64,000 nucleotides of DNA from Candidatus Praeruminimicrobium purgamenti (lineage in GTDB: Bacteria > Elusimicrobiota > Endomicrobiia > Endomicrobiales > Endomicrobiaceae), in contig JAHDQW010000001.1 of assembly GCA_018433585.1 (NCBI GenBank), positions 422,242-486,241 of the forward strand. The letters run 5' to 3'. The notes below the pieces were generated by a model. It was not told where the DNA came from and ran no database searches. It worked only from the letters and a program-made list of their open reading frames with translations. Numbering within the stretch: the stretch's first letter is position 1; every line of letters begins with the position of its first letter. Position numbers and translations under genes: made by a program. Below, piece after piece: positions 1-9,140 of the stretch.

Positions 1-1090
1 TCGCTCTTAAAATAAAATCATTGTCTTTTGCCGCAGTGACAAAACCGTTCTGAATGAGATTTGATTTGACGAGATTCTCAAGTTCTTCGTTTGACTTGTT
101 TGATGAAATATTAACAAGTATTCTTTTTTTGTTACCGAGAAAATTTAATTCTTTGCTTACTTCTTTAAATGTGTATGCGTTTATAAAATTTTCATCAAGA
201 TTATAAGTCGTTTTTATATCTAAATCCAGTTTATAATTTGATTTTTTAAGAAAGGCAACTTTTTTAAACTGATAATCAATTTCTCCGGCATCATTTGTTA
301 AAACTTTATCGATTGAAAAATTGCTTAAAGTATTAACCGTAAATGAGAAATTTTTGCACAACTCTTGAGTAGCAGAAAAAGAAATTTTAAATTTTGCCTG
401 TACTCCGCTAAGCTTATCTGATGAGGAATATGAATCCTGAATATCAATATATGACAACAGCTGATTTATCGTGGACAATATTTCAGATTCGAGATTTCTG
501 CTGACACCGTAATTGCATATGATTTTTAAAGATTCAAATAACTCAGGCAAAGCTTCACGGCAGTTATTTGTCTGAATAAGCTGTTTGGCTTTTGTATATC
601 TGTTGGCTACATTCTGCTTGAATCCTTCATATTCTTTTGCAAGCCTGTCTTTTTCTTTCTGATAATCTTTTTTATCATATTGCATAAGAACATGAACGGT
701 ATATGTATGGCTGCCGTTATCTTCATATTCTTCAAAATATACGTCTTTTATTGTCGCATTTAGTATTTTTACGTCTCTTGATTTTGAAGAAGACGAATCT
801 TCAAGAGAAACGCTTGTTTCTGTTATAAGTCTTTTGGTATTTACCGACATAGTTAAATCAAGGCTTTCTGCGATTTGTGTTAAAGCGTCTGAAACGGCAA
901 GCTTTTTTGCTTTCTCGAAAGTATCCTGAGTTGATGACCCTGAAAAATAGAATTTACTTTTATCTTCAGTGGTCATTCCTATCCATGAAGGCATTTTTTT
1001 CGAAGATTTACTGACAAGCTTAGCTTGCAATACGGTTGTATTGCAAGCTAAGGCTAATACCAATAAAACAACGAAAAATTTTAAATTCAT
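1..1090 (-). CDS. LPP20-like exported protein (3' end outside window)
   Basis: The reading frame is open from an ATG at 1090 down to the left edge, so about 363 codons are visible and the C-terminus is missing. The first 24 or so residues form a Sec-type signal peptide (Met-Asn-Leu-Lys, then a hydrophobic run, ending near Leu-Gln-Ala-Lys). No clean lipobox is present. The next 120 residues (Pro-Ser-Trp-Ile, then Phe-Tyr-Phe-Ser-Gly and an alpha segment rich in Ala, Lys and Asp) resemble the LPP20 / 'surface-exposed lipoprotein' fold seen in the upstream gene. The stop of that gene and this start share a base (TAATG), so the two are translationally coupled. The remaining visible region is beta-rich and not recognised. 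Its function is unknown beyond a probable envelope location. Confidence 0.75.
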   Translation of the reverse strand, partial: MNLKFFVVLLVLALACNTTVLQAKLVSKSSKKMPSWIGMTTEDKSKFYFSGSSTQDTFEKAKKLAVSDALTQIAESLDLTMSVNTKRLITETSVSLEDSSSSKSRDVKILNATIKDVYFEEYEDNGSHTYTVHVLMQYDKKDYQKEKDRLAKEYEGFKQNVANRYTKAKQLIQTNNCREALPELFESLKIICNYGVSRNLESEILSTINQLLSYIDIQDSYSSSDKLSGVQAKFKISFSATQELCKNFSFTVNTLSNFSIDKVLTNDAGEIDYQFKKVAFLKKSNYKLDLDIKTTYNLDENFINAYTFKEVSKELNFLGNKKRILVNISSNKSNEELENLVKSNLIQNGFVTAAKDNDFILRA

Positions 1091-1761
1091 TATTGTTGTT
1101 GAACTGCTGCAGGTGCCGTTACTGCCGGCGCTGCGACAGGTGCTGCTTCTTCTTTATTATAGAATCTCTTTTCTGCTTCAACTAATAAGTCTTGCGCACT
1201 TTTATTTTGCGCAACTTGTGCAGAAGTGTCAGAAAATGCTCTTTTTACTAAATCTTTATAAGTTGCTTCCGGTATTGAAACCAAAGAATATGTTCTGTAG
1301 TAGACTTTACTGTCGCTGCCTTTCTGTTCCTGAATTTTTTCAGAGTATGTAGATTCGACAACAACACCTGAAATATTTATCTTGTTTACGTTTGACATAA
1401 ACACGTCTTTCAAATAACCGCCTGTAGATTCTTCATACATCCCTGTTTCCAAAGATCTTCCGAATTCTACGCCGATTGTGTTTTTTACTTGTTCTGCAAC
1501 TTTTGTTTGTGCGGATGCAAAAGATGCTCTTTTTGATGCTTCAAGATTTGTAAAACCTTCCGAAACCGCTACATAGAACATTTTTGAATTTTCCTGGTAA
1601 AAATCTTTTCCGCTTTTTACCCATGAAGGCTGGTCGCCTTTAGGAATGGTTTCCAGAACAGTTATTTTTACCTGATCTGCAGAGTTGATTTTTCCTGTGC
1701 TTGCACAACCTGCCAGTCCTAAAAACATAAAACTGAATGCTACTACAAATAATTTCTTCAC
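1090..1761 (-). CDS. LPP20 family lipoprotein
   Basis: This 223-aa protein has a lipoprotein signal peptide with a lipobox Leu-Ala-Gly-Cys at residues 16-19, so it should be lipidated and membrane anchored. Residues of about 40-170 fit the LPP20 domain: a Pro-Ser-Trp-Val motif, a strand ending in Tyr-Val-Ala-Val-Ser, and a long helix of Ala/Ser/Lys around the Thr-Asn-Leu-Glu-Ala-Ser segment. The C-terminal 20 residues are rich in Ala, Pro, Val and Gln and are probably disordered. The coding sequence overlaps the next gene by one base (TAATG). Proteins of this type accompany outer-membrane lipoprotein systems, but no precise role is established here. Confidence 0.8.
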   Translation of the reverse strand: MKKLFVVAFSFMFLGLAGCASTGKINSADQVKITVLETIPKGDQPSWVKSGKDFYQENSKMFYVAVSEGFTNLEASKRASFASAQTKVAEQVKNTIGVEFGRSLETGMYEESTGGYLKDVFMSNVNKINISGVVVESTYSEKIQEQKGSDSKVYYRTYSLVSIPEATYKDLVKRAFSDTSAQVAQNKSAQDLLVEAEKRFYNKEEAAPVAAPAVTAPAAVQQQ

Positions 1762-1795
1762 TAGCTTTTCTCCTTTTAAATGAGATTATACACCG

Positions 1796-2344
1796 TTAAA
1801 TCTTTGAAAAATAAAATCTTATACCAGCCTGAGGAAGCCAATCTGCATATGTTTTAAACCGGCTGAAGCTGGGGTTGCTGTTAACTGTTTCAAAGGATAA
1901 TCCAACTTCCGTAAGAATTGAAAGACATGGAAGAATGTAGTATTCTGCTCCGAATCCTCCGATAATTCTAAACGCAGTGTCAGATGAAGAATTTAAATTT
2001 GAGTTATTTACGGATACAGTGCCAAATTGTATTCCGCCTAAACAATAAATATCTAAGTTTTTTAAAGTATATATTTTCCCTAAAAATTTTCCGCCGAGCA
2101 TACAAACATCATCTCCGTCTCCAGTTTGGAACCCTAGGGTAATATCAAGACCCATATCTTTGTTAAACCAATATCTTCCTGCCAGAGAAGAAACGTTATT
2201 TGTTCCGCTTGTATCGCTTGGAACTGGTATTTGAGAGTATCCTACAGCAAAATTTTCAAGAAATGTATTCTTTTGCTGTTCTGCCGAAAAAGACATCCCG
2301 GCAAAAATAAATAAACATAAACACGATAATGCTATTTTTTTCAT
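1796..2344 (-). CDS. Outer-membrane beta-barrel type protein
   Basis: This protein of about 182 aa has a Sec signal peptide (Met-Lys-Lys-Ile-Ala-Leu, cleavage near Met-Ser-Phe-Ser-Ala). The rest consists of short amphipathic strands with Gly and aromatic residues, ending Gly-Ile-Arg-Phe-Tyr-Phe-Ser-Lys-Ile, as in small OmpA- or OmpW-like eight-strand barrels. An ATG four codons upstream (2356) is possible, but GGAG lies eight bases before the ATG at 2344, so the later start is preferred. No enzymatic motif is visible. It lies upstream of the LPP20 pair on the same strand with a 34-bp gap. The barrel assignment rests on overall pattern, not on a named family. Confidence 0.65.
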   Translation of the reverse strand: MKKIALSCLCLFIFAGMSFSAEQQKNTFLENFAVGYSQIPVPSDTSGTNNVSSLAGRYWFNKDMGLDITLGFQTGDGDDVCMLGGKFLGKIYTLKNLDIYCLGGIQFGTVSVNNSNLNSSSDTAFRIIGGFGAEYYILPCLSILTEVGLSFETVNSNPSFSRFKTYADWLPQAGIRFYFSKI

Positions 2345-2419
2345 TGGAATCTCCATAAAAAATCTTGTTATTATTATATAATTTATATTATAAAAAATCT
2401 ACTTTGTATTTTGTTAAAA

Positions 2420-3190
2420 TTATAAAATTGCCTCTTTCATGGATTTTGTATAATCATATATATGTTTCCCGGCATCGCTCCCGTATTTTTCAATGATTTT
2501 TACAATTGCGCTTCCTACAATGATGCCGTCAGCCGTTTGTGATATCTCTTTTGCCTGTTCAACAGTATTTATTCCGAAACCCACTGCGGCCGGCAGAGAA
2601 GTCACTTCTTTTATTGAATGTAAAATTGAATTTAAGTCTGTTTTTATTTCACTGCGCATTCCGGTTACGCCCATTGATGACACTACATATATGTATCCGG
2701 ACGCGTCTGAAGCTATTTCTTTTATTCTTTTTTCGGATGTGGGAGCAATCATTGAAATGATATCGATTCCGTTGCTTTTAGCTTCCGAAGAACACTCTGC
2801 TTTTTCTTCAAAAGGCATGTCAGGAATGATAATTCCGTCGACTCCTGTCTGTCGGCAGGAAGCAAAGAACTTTTCATAGCCGTATTTAAAAACAGGGTTT
2901 ATGTATGTTAGAAAAACTATAGGTATTTCTGTCTTTTGTCTGACTGATTTTACCATGTCGAAAATTTTATCCGTAGTTGTTCCTGCCGATAAAGCTCTGA
3001 TGTTTGCCGCCTGTATTACCGTCCCTTCGGCTATAGGATCTGAAAAGGGAATTCCTATTTCAATTAAATCTGTTCCTGCTTTTACCATTTCCAAAATAAA
3101 TTCTTCTGTTTTTTCTACGGAAGGATCTCCTGCCGTTAAAAAACCGATAAAGGCTTTTCCTTTGTTAAATGCATTATGTATTTTACTCAT
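2420..3190 (-). CDS. trpA: Tryptophan synthase alpha subunit
   Basis: This 256-aa cytosolic TIM barrel cleaves indole-3-glycerol phosphate to indole, which is channelled to TrpB. The family pattern is clear: the Phe-Leu-Thr-Ala-Gly-Asp-Pro start, the catalytic Glu44 in [10 protein letters not shown], and a C-terminal phosphate-binding segment with Gly-Phe-Gly-Ile and Ile-Val-Gly-Ser-Ala. The position matching the catalytic Asp60 of the Salmonella enzyme is Glu55 here, a natural variant I recall from some other bacteria. It is the last gene of the trp operon and overlaps trpB by 8 bp, which suggests coupled translation of the two subunits. No clear terminator hairpin follows. Confidence 0.97.
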   Translation of the reverse strand: MSKIHNAFNKGKAFIGFLTAGDPSVEKTEEFILEMVKAGTDLIEIGIPFSDPIAEGTVIQAANIRALSAGTTTDKIFDMVKSVRQKTEIPIVFLTYINPVFKYGYEKFFASCRQTGVDGIIIPDMPFEEKAECSSEAKSNGIDIISMIAPTSEKRIKEIASDASGYIYVVSSMGVTGMRSEIKTDLNSILHSIKEVTSLPAAVGFGINTVEQAKEISQTADGIIVGSAIVKIIEKYGSDAGKHIYDYTKSMKEAIL

Positions 3191-4367
3191 TTATGTTTAT
3201 CCCCCTGTATTGTGCAATTGCCGCTACGTCTTTATCTCCGCGCCCTGAAAGGCAGATTATTATTATGTCGTCTTTTTTCATTGCCGAAGCCGTTTTTTGT
3301 ACGTAAGCTACCGCATGCGCGCTTTCTATTGCGCATATGATGCCTTCTGTTTTTGCAAGGTATTCAAAAGCATTTACGGCTTCATTATCGGTTACAGGCA
3401 CATATTGTGCTCTGTTTGTATCGTGAAGATTTGCATGTTCAGGCCCTATTCCCGGATAATCAAGTCCTGCCGAAATGGAGTAAACTGGAGCAATTTGTCC
3501 GTATTTATCCTGGCAAAAATATGATTTCATTCCGTGGAATATTCCTAATGAACCTCTGGCTATTGCCGCCGCCTGCTTTTCGGTATCAATTCCGTGTCCG
3601 GCGGCTTCGCATCCGATAAGTTTTACGGTTTTATCATTAATAAAATTATAAAACATTCCCATGGCATTGCTTCCTCCGCCTACGCAGGCTACTACCGCGC
3701 TTGGAAGTCTTCCTTCAGCTTTTAATATTTGTTCTCTGGCTTCTTTGCTTATTACGCTTTGAAAATCTCTGACAATCATAGGAAACGGGTGCGGACCCAT
3801 AACAGAACCCAGAACATAATGAGTATCGTTGACTCTTGCCGTCCACTCTCTGAAAGTTTCGTTTACGGCGTCTTTAAGAGTCATAGTTCCGCTTGTTACT
3901 GTATGAACTTTTGCGCCGAGTAATTCCATACGGTAAACATTTAGCGCCTGGCGTTTAACGTCTTCTTTTCCCATAAAAATTTCGCATTCAACATTAAGCA
4001 AAGCTGCCGCCGTAGCCGTGGCAACTCCGTGCTGTCCCGCCCCTGTTTCGGCTATCACTCTTGTTTTTCCCATCTTTTTTGCCAACAAAACCTGTCCGAG
4101 CACATTATTGATTTTATGCGAGCCGGTATGGTTAAGGTCTTCTCTTTTCAAATATATTTTTGCTCCGCCTAGATCTTTTGTCATTTTTTCCGCAAAATAA
4201 AGAAGAGAAGGTCTTCCTGCGTAATTATTGAGAAGATCATTTAATTCTTTTTTGAATGACAAATCATTTTTATAGAATTCATAACTTTTTTCAATATTTA
4301 TCATCTCGTTCATTAACGTTTCCGGAATATACTGTCCGCCGTGAATTCCGTATCTGCCTTTAGACAT
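3183..4367 (-). CDS. trpB: Tryptophan synthase beta subunit
   Basis: This 394-aa PLP enzyme condenses indole with serine to give tryptophan and forms the alpha2beta2 complex with TrpA. The PLP lysine is Lys85 in Thr-Gly-Ser-His-Lys-Ile-Asn-Asn. The catalytic Glu lies in Glu-Thr-Gly-Ala-Gly-Gln-His-Gly. The PLP phosphate loop is Gly-Gly-Gly-Ser-Asn-Ala-Met-Gly. The length is typical of TrpB1. It overlaps both trpF and trpA by 8 bp, in line with a single coupled transcript. Confidence 0.98.
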   Translation of the reverse strand: MSKGRYGIHGGQYIPETLMNEMINIEKSYEFYKNDLSFKKELNDLLNNYAGRPSLLYFAEKMTKDLGGAKIYLKREDLNHTGSHKINNVLGQVLLAKKMGKTRVIAETGAGQHGVATATAAALLNVECEIFMGKEDVKRQALNVYRMELLGAKVHTVTSGTMTLKDAVNETFREWTARVNDTHYVLGSVMGPHPFPMIVRDFQSVISKEAREQILKAEGRLPSAVVACVGGGSNAMGMFYNFINDKTVKLIGCEAAGHGIDTEKQAAAIARGSLGIFHGMKSYFCQDKYGQIAPVYSISAGLDYPGIGPEHANLHDTNRAQYVPVTDNEAVNAFEYLAKTEGIICAIESAHAVAYVQKTASAMKKDDIIIICLSGRGDKDVAAIAQYRGININE

Positions 4368-4959
4368 TTTTTACTCTCCTGGTTACATTTAATATTTTTT
4401 GTTTATCTTTTAAGCCGTTACTTTCTACGCCGGTGCTTAAATCTACGGCGTAAGGATTTATTAATTTTATTGCATTTTCAATGTTATTTTCGTTAAGCCC
4501 GCCCGCAAGAAAAAAAGGTTTTTTTATTTTCGGGACAAAGTCCCAGTCAAACGTTTTGCCTGTTCCGCCGGACCCGTTGTCAAATAAAAGAAAATCAGCG
4601 CTGCTTTTTTCCAATTTTTCAATTTCTTCATATGCGTTTAAATTAAACGATTTAATTATTGTTATGCCGCTTTTTCTTTTCAAATTTTTTATATATTCAT
4701 CGTTTTCATTGCCGTGCAATTGAACAGCCGATATTATTTTATCGTTATATAAACTGAGTATTTCTTCCTCTTTAGTATTTACAAATACTCCCACCGTCAT
4801 TATTTCTGAATTTAATTTCTGCCTGAAAGAATAAGCCTGTTCTTTTGTTATTTGTCTTCTGCTTTTCGCAAAAACGAAACCTGCGTAATCCGGCATTGCT
4901 TCGTTTACAAAATCAACATCGCATTCCCTGAATAGTCCGCATATTTTTATTTTTGTCAT
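4360..4959 (-). CDS. trpF: Phosphoribosylanthranilate isomerase
   Basis: This 199-aa single-domain TIM barrel catalyses the Amadori rearrangement of phosphoribosylanthranilate to CdRP. The catalytic Cys7 lies in Lys-Ile-Cys-Gly-Leu, and the catalytic Asp in Leu-Leu-Phe-Asp-Asn with a following Gly-Gly-Thr-Gly-Lys-Thr-Phe-Asp-Trp. The phosphate-binding loop is Phe-Leu-Ala-Gly-Gly-Leu-Asn. The gene is separate from trpC rather than fused as in enterics. Its start shares a base with the trpC stop (TAATG), and its end overlaps trpB by 8 bp. Confidence 0.96.
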   Translation of the reverse strand: MTKIKICGLFRECDVDFVNEAMPDYAGFVFAKSRRQITKEQAYSFRQKLNSEIMTVGVFVNTKEEEILSLYNDKIISAVQLHGNENDEYIKNLKRKSGITIIKSFNLNAYEEIEKLEKSSADFLLFDNGSGGTGKTFDWDFVPKIKKPFFLAGGLNENNIENAIKLINPYAVDLSTGVESNGLKDKQKILNVTRRVKNV

Positions 4960-5741
4960 TAAAATGCACCTCTTAGCTCTTGCAATGCTTTCTTTTTATC
5001 TTTGCTGCACATAAGAGTTTCTCCTATAAGAACCGCATCAGCGTTGATTTCTCTCAGTTTTTTTATGTCACTGCAAGTTTTAATTCCGCTTTCTGAAACA
5101 AACAAAACATTTTCCGGCACAAATTCTCTTAAATTTATGCTGTTGTTGATATTTACTTCAAAAGTTTTAAGATTACGGTTGTTTATGCCTATGATTTTTG
5201 CTCCCGCTTTTACCGCGGATTCGACTTCTTCTTTGTTATGGGCTTCAACAAGCGCAGAGAGTCCGAGATTTTCTGCTGTTGATATATATTCGGAAATTGT
5301 TTTTGTATCAAGCAGAGAACAAATTAACAGAATTGCCGATGCGCCTATGCATTTTGCCTCATAAATTTGATAAGGATCTATTATAAAGTCTTTTCTTAAT
5401 ACGGGTATTTTGACTGATTTTGCTATGTCTGACAGATATTTATTATCTCCTAAGAAAAAATCAGGTTCCGTAAGAACGGAAATTGCCGAAGCTCCTGCGG
5501 CTTCGTATTCCAGAGCGATGCTTAAATACGGAAAGTCGCGGGCGATTAATCCTTTTGACGGCGAAGCTTTTTTAACTTCGCAGATAAAAGAGATATCTTT
5601 TGTTTTTAATGCGCATTCAAAAGGAAAATTAAGATTTAACGGCATTGCTTCAGCCTCAGTCTTAATTTCATCAAGACTTTTTTCATTTTTTAAATTTGAG
5701 ATTCGTATTTTCGTTTTGGCGACAATTTTATCAAGAATCAT
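4959..5741 (-). CDS. trpC: Indole-3-glycerol phosphate synthase
   Basis: This 260-aa TIM-barrel enzyme closes the indole ring from CdRP. Typical motifs are [10 protein letters not shown] near residue 55, [23 protein letters not shown] and Ser-Glu-Ser-Gly-Ile. The length is normal for the monofunctional enzyme. It overlaps trpD by four bases (ATGA) and trpF by one. Confidence 0.97.
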   Translation of the reverse strand: MILDKIVAKTKIRISNLKNEKSLDEIKTEAEAMPLNLNFPFECALKTKDISFICEVKKASPSKGLIARDFPYLSIALEYEAAGASAISVLTEPDFFLGDNKYLSDIAKSVKIPVLRKDFIIDPYQIYEAKCIGASAILLICSLLDTKTISEYISTAENLGLSALVEAHNKEEVESAVKAGAKIIGINNRNLKTFEVNINNSINLREFVPENVLFVSESGIKTCSDIKKLREINADAVLIGETLMCSKDKKKALQELRGAF

Positions 5742-6754
5742 TTTATTACTCCGTTTGATAACTTAATAAGTTTTTCAAGCTGTGAAAAAGCTTTTCCGCT
5801 GTCGATTATTTCTTCCGCTGTTTTTATTGCGTCTTTTATTGACATTTCAGGTTTTGCAATATGTATAGCAGCGGCAGAATTAAGCAAAACGGCGTCTCTT
5901 TTAGGACTCTTTTTGCCTTTGAGTATATCTCTTGTAATTTGCGCATTCTCTGCAGGATTTCCTCCTGTAATATCTTCTTTTTTACATTTTTTAAAACCGA
6001 AGTCTTCGGGCTCTATCATATATGTCTTTTGAGTTCCGTTTTGTATTTCGCATATTTTTGTAGGAGCGCTCATTGAAATTTCATCCAATCCGTCCATGCC
6101 GAAAACAACCATTGCGCTTTTTACTCCGAGATTTGAAAGAACATGAGCCATCGGCTCGACAAGACTTTCTTCATAGACTCCCAAAACTTCCATATTTGCT
6201 CCTGCAGGGTTTGCAAGAGGTCCGAGGATGTTAAATATTGTCCTGATGCCGAGTTCTCTTCTTACAGGAGCAACATATTTCATTGCTATATGATAATTTT
6301 GGGCAAACAAAAAACAAAAATTTATATCTTTCAATAATTGTTTGCTGTGTTCGGGAGATATTGATATATTTACTCCGAGGGCTTCCAAGACGTCAGCCGC
6401 TCCGCATTTGCTTGAAGCAGCGCGGTTTCCGTGTTTTGCAACGGGTATGCCGGCTGAAGAAATGACAATGGCGGATGTTGTTGAAATGTTAAAAGAATTT
6501 GATTTATCTCCTCCTGTTCCTACTATTTCAAGAACGTCCATATCATGAAGAAGGCGGATGCAGTGTTTTCTCATTCCGTGCGCGGACGCGGTTATTTCGT
6601 CTATTGTTTCTCCTTTAAGAGACATTGCCGTTAAAAATGCCGACATCTGTATTTCCGATGCATGTCCTGTCATTATTTCGTCCATTACGGCTTCAGCTTC
6701 CTGATAGGTTAGATTTTTTTTATTGACAGCTTTTAATATGGCTTCTTTAATCAT
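5738..6754 (-). CDS. trpD: Anthranilate phosphoribosyltransferase
   Basis: This 338-aa enzyme transfers phosphoribose from PRPP to anthranilate. The PRPP signature Gly-Thr-Gly-Gly-Asp-Lys-Ser and the following Asn-Ile-Ser-Thr-Thr-Ser are present, with Lys-His-Gly-Asn-Arg-Ala-Ala-Ser-Ser downstream and [13 protein letters not shown] in the middle. It is not fused to the glutamine amidotransferase. Both junctions are ATGA four-base overlaps, with trpG upstream and trpC downstream. Confidence 0.97.
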   Translation of the reverse strand: MIKEAILKAVNKKNLTYQEAEAVMDEIMTGHASEIQMSAFLTAMSLKGETIDEITASAHGMRKHCIRLLHDMDVLEIVGTGGDKSNSFNISTTSAIVISSAGIPVAKHGNRAASSKCGAADVLEALGVNISISPEHSKQLLKDINFCFLFAQNYHIAMKYVAPVRRELGIRTIFNILGPLANPAGANMEVLGVYEESLVEPMAHVLSNLGVKSAMVVFGMDGLDEISMSAPTKICEIQNGTQKTYMIEPEDFGFKKCKKEDITGGNPAENAQITRDILKGKKSPKRDAVLLNSAAAIHIAKPEMSIKDAIKTAEEIIDSGKAFSQLEKLIKLSNGVIK

Positions 6755-7332
6755 TTTTTACCTTCCTTCATTGACAGAAAATTTTTAATAATTACTTTGC
6801 CCTGCGGCGTCAAAATTGACTCGGGATGAAACTGAACTCCGTAGGTGTTGAATTTTTTATGTCTTACGGACATAATTTCTCCGTCTTCGGATTTTGCGGT
6901 GATTAGCAGCTCTTCAGGCAGCGTATTTTCAATCAGAGAAAGAGAATGATATCTTGCTGCTTTTATTTTTTCAGGCAAACCTGTAAACAACGGACATTTT
7001 TCGTCGATAGAAATCTCAGATTGTTTCCCGTGCATAAGTTTTTTTGCGTAAGATATTGTCCCTCCGTACGCTTCGCATATTGCCTGATGTCCGAGGCATA
7101 CTCCGAGAATTGAAATTTTTCCTGAAAAATATTTTACGGTTTCTATGCATATTCCCGCATCTGAAGGTTTTCCAGGTCCCGGAGACAAAACAATTTGTTC
7201 CGGATTAATCTTTTCAATCTCTTTAACGGTTAATTCATCGTTGCGTACAACTTTTATATCCGGATTGAATGAGCCTATAAGCTGATATAAGTTATAAGAA
7301 AAACTGTCATAATTATCAATTAGCAAAATCAT
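6751..7332 (-). CDS. trpG: Anthranilate synthase glutamine amidotransferase component
   Basis: This 193-aa class I glutamine amidotransferase delivers ammonia to TrpE. The nucleophile is Cys79 in Gly-Val-Cys-Leu-Gly-His-Gln. The His-Glu pair lies in Gln-Phe-His-Pro-Glu-Ser near residue 170. Such subunits can also serve aminodeoxychorismate synthase (PabA). The ATGA overlap with trpE, and its place between trpE and trpD, make the trp role primary. A shared folate role cannot be excluded. Confidence 0.95.
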   Translation of the reverse strand: MILLIDNYDSFSYNLYQLIGSFNPDIKVVRNDELTVKEIEKINPEQIVLSPGPGKPSDAGICIETVKYFSGKISILGVCLGHQAICEAYGGTISYAKKLMHGKQSEISIDEKCPLFTGLPEKIKAARYHSLSLIENTLPEELLITAKSEDGEIMSVRHKKFNTYGVQFHPESILTPQGKVIIKNFLSMKEGKK

Positions 7333-8786
7333 TTGTCTATTCCTCCCTGCGCTGTTTTTAAAGCATTTATTACTGCTTGAGCTTTATTTATGCATTCCTG
7401 ATATTCGTTTTCGGGAATACTGTCTGCTACAATTCCTGCTCCGGAACGTATGAAAACTTTGCCGTTTTTCTTAAAAGCGATTCTTATTGCTATGCAGGTG
7501 TCCATATTCCCTGTAAAATCAATATACCCTATAGCGCCTCCGTAAATTCCTCTTTTGTTGTTTTCAAGTTCGTTTATTATTTCGCAGGCTCTTATTTTCG
7601 GAGCTCCCGATAACGTTCCGGCAGGCAGAACGGCTTCTATTGCATCAAGAGCTGATTTGTCGTCGCTGATTATTCCGTGGACTGTAGAGCCTATGTGCAT
7701 TACATGCGAAAAACTTTCAATTGAAAGATAATTTTCAACTGATACTGACCCGAATTTGCTTATTTTACCGAGGTCATTTCTGCCCAAATCTACAAGCATA
7801 TTGTGTTCGGCAAGTTCTTTAGGATCCGTTAAAAGTTCTTTTTTCAGCATTGCGTCTTCTTCTTTGTTTTTACCGCGCGGTCTTGTACCGGCCAAAGGAA
7901 AAGTGTATAAATTCCCGTTGTTTAATTTAACAAGTGTTTCAGGAGAAGCGCCTGCTATTTCAATATCATCGCTGCTGAAATAAAACATATAAGGTGAAGG
8001 ATTTGTCGTTCTGAGAACTCTGTATGTGTCAAAAAGGCTTCCTTCTGCGTCGGCTTCTATCCTGTTGGACAAAACTACCTGAAAAATATCCCCTTCGATT
8101 ATATATTTTTTAGCTTTTTCAACCATACCGCAGTAATCTGTTTTATCGAATAAGTAACGGAAACCTGATTTTATTGTTAACGGTTTATTAACCGAAGTCT
8201 TTCCGTTTCTGATAAGATTAATTACTTCATCTATTTCTTTTGCGGCAGCAGCATAATTTTTTTCGAAATTTTCCGTTTTTACGTTTGCGATTATTATAAT
8301 TTCCTGTTTCAAATTGTCAAAAGCAATAACTTTGTCAAAAAGCATTAAATCCACATCTTTGAAGTTTTCTTCGTCTTTGGCGTCTAATTTTAAAGAAGGT
8401 TCGCTGTATTTAATATAGTCATAAGAAAAATATCCTACAAGCCCGCCTGTAAAAGGAGGCAGATAATTAAATTTAGGACTTTTGTTTTCGTCAAGAATTT
8501 TTTTAATGTGTTTTTTGGGATCGCCTTTTATTTCAGAACCGTTTATTTTTACGGTGCCGTTAGTGCATGTGATTTCAAGTTTAGGGTCAAATCCCAAAAA
8601 AGTATATCTTCCCCATTTGCTTGAATCTTCCAAACTTTCAAGCATATAACAGTTTTTGCTGATTGACTTTAAGATTTTTAATACTTCGATAGGAGTACGT
8701 ATATCGGAATAGATAGTACGGCTTACCGGAATTACTTTGTAATCCTGCAGTAAATGATTAACTTCGTTTAAGTCTGGTTTATACAT
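7329..8786 (-). CDS. trpE: Anthranilate synthase component I
   Basis: This chorismate-utilising enzyme of about 485 aa makes anthranilate from chorismate. The N-terminal Leu-Glu-Ser motif (Met-Leu-Glu-Ser-Leu-Glu, followed by Arg-Tyr-Thr-Phe-Leu-Gly) is where tryptophan binds for feedback inhibition in the family. The C-terminal catalytic half has Phe-Gln-Val-Val-Leu-Ser, Ala-Gly-Thr-Arg-Pro-Arg-Gly, Leu-Val-Asp-Leu-Gly-Arg-Asn-Asp and Pro-Ala-Gly-Thr-Leu-Ser-Gly-Ala-Pro-Lys. The frame extends to 8942, but that stretch encodes the T-box leader and terminator. The true start is the ATG at 8786, preceded by GAGGTG at SD distance. It is the first gene of the operon. Confidence 0.97.
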   Translation of the reverse strand: MYKPDLNEVNHLLQDYKVIPVSRTIYSDIRTPIEVLKILKSISKNCYMLESLEDSSKWGRYTFLGFDPKLEITCTNGTVKINGSEIKGDPKKHIKKILDENKSPKFNYLPPFTGGLVGYFSYDYIKYSEPSLKLDAKDEENFKDVDLMLFDKVIAFDNLKQEIIIIANVKTENFEKNYAAAAKEIDEVINLIRNGKTSVNKPLTIKSGFRYLFDKTDYCGMVEKAKKYIIEGDIFQVVLSNRIEADAEGSLFDTYRVLRTTNPSPYMFYFSSDDIEIAGASPETLVKLNNGNLYTFPLAGTRPRGKNKEEDAMLKKELLTDPKELAEHNMLVDLGRNDLGKISKFGSVSVENYLSIESFSHVMHIGSTVHGIISDDKSALDAIEAVLPAGTLSGAPKIRACEIINELENNKRGIYGGAIGYIDFTGNMDTCIAIRIAFKKNGKVFIRSGAGIVADSIPENEYQECINKAQAVINALKTAQGGIDK

Positions 8787-8801
8787 TGCGGCACCTCTTT
8801 T

Positions 8802-8845
8802 AAAAAAATAAAAACCGTCCATAGCAAATAAGCCAAGGACGGATC
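8802..8845 (-). terminator. Conditional rho-independent terminator of the trp T-box
   Basis: The hairpin GATCCGTCC / GGACGG has a loop of about 16 bases and is followed by T5-A-T7 on the minus strand. It lies directly after the T-box sequence and 15 bases before the trpE start. Its 5' arm competes with the antiterminator in the usual T-box arrangement. Confidence 0.88.
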
Positions 8846-9087
8846 TTTTAAAAAATCCGCGGTGCCACCTTGTTTCGGGACATATAAAAACATCCCACTC
8901 TTGTCGGAATACAATCATATTCCTTGCAATTAACGCATGCATTACGTTGCAGAATACTCGGCTTGCGCCTTTGGCTGCACCCTCTGCGGTCCATTTAATA
9001 AGCTGCTTTCTGCCGGATTCTCAGCACCCCGACTCTCTGTAAGCGCATATCTTATTTTTATCTCCGCATCAACGGTTTGTACTACTT
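8802..9087 (-). promoter_or_regulatory. T-box riboswitch leader, tRNA-Trp specific, upstream of trpE
   Basis: The 354-base gap between priA and trpE holds a T-box leader. The antiterminator T-box GGTGGCACCGCGG lies on the minus strand at about 8858-8870. It is followed by a terminator: CCGTCC (minus strand 8842-8837) pairs with GGACGG (8820-8815), then a T-rich run to 8802. At the 5' end is the GGGAAAGTAGTAC-type start. A stem TGCGG (9068-9064) / CCGCA (8989-8985) closes the specifier loop, and TGG (8993-8991) sits just 5' of the closing strand, followed by A, as expected. TGG is the tryptophan codon, so uncharged tRNA-Trp should promote readthrough into trpE. Confidence 0.93.
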
Positions 9088-9093
9088 TCCCGC

Positions 9094-9122
9094 ATTATAT
9101 AATTGAAATTTTTATTTGTCAA
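9094..9122 (-). promoter_or_regulatory. Sigma70 promoter of the trp operon
   Basis: On the minus strand TTGACA (9122-9117) and TATAAT (9099-9094) are separated by exactly 17 bases. Both hexamers match the consensus. Transcription would start near 9087, at the 5' end of the T-box leader. Confidence 0.9.
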
Positions 9123-9140
9123 GCCGGATGTCAAAAAAAT

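Noticed and set aside
2490..2880. 128-aa plus-strand open frame inside trpA
   Set aside because: It is an antisense shadow of trpA without an independent start signal or recognisable domain.
8787..8942. In-frame upstream extension of trpE (52 codons)
   Set aside because: It is translated T-box and terminator sequence. The SD-preceded ATG at 8786 gives the normal TrpE N-terminus.
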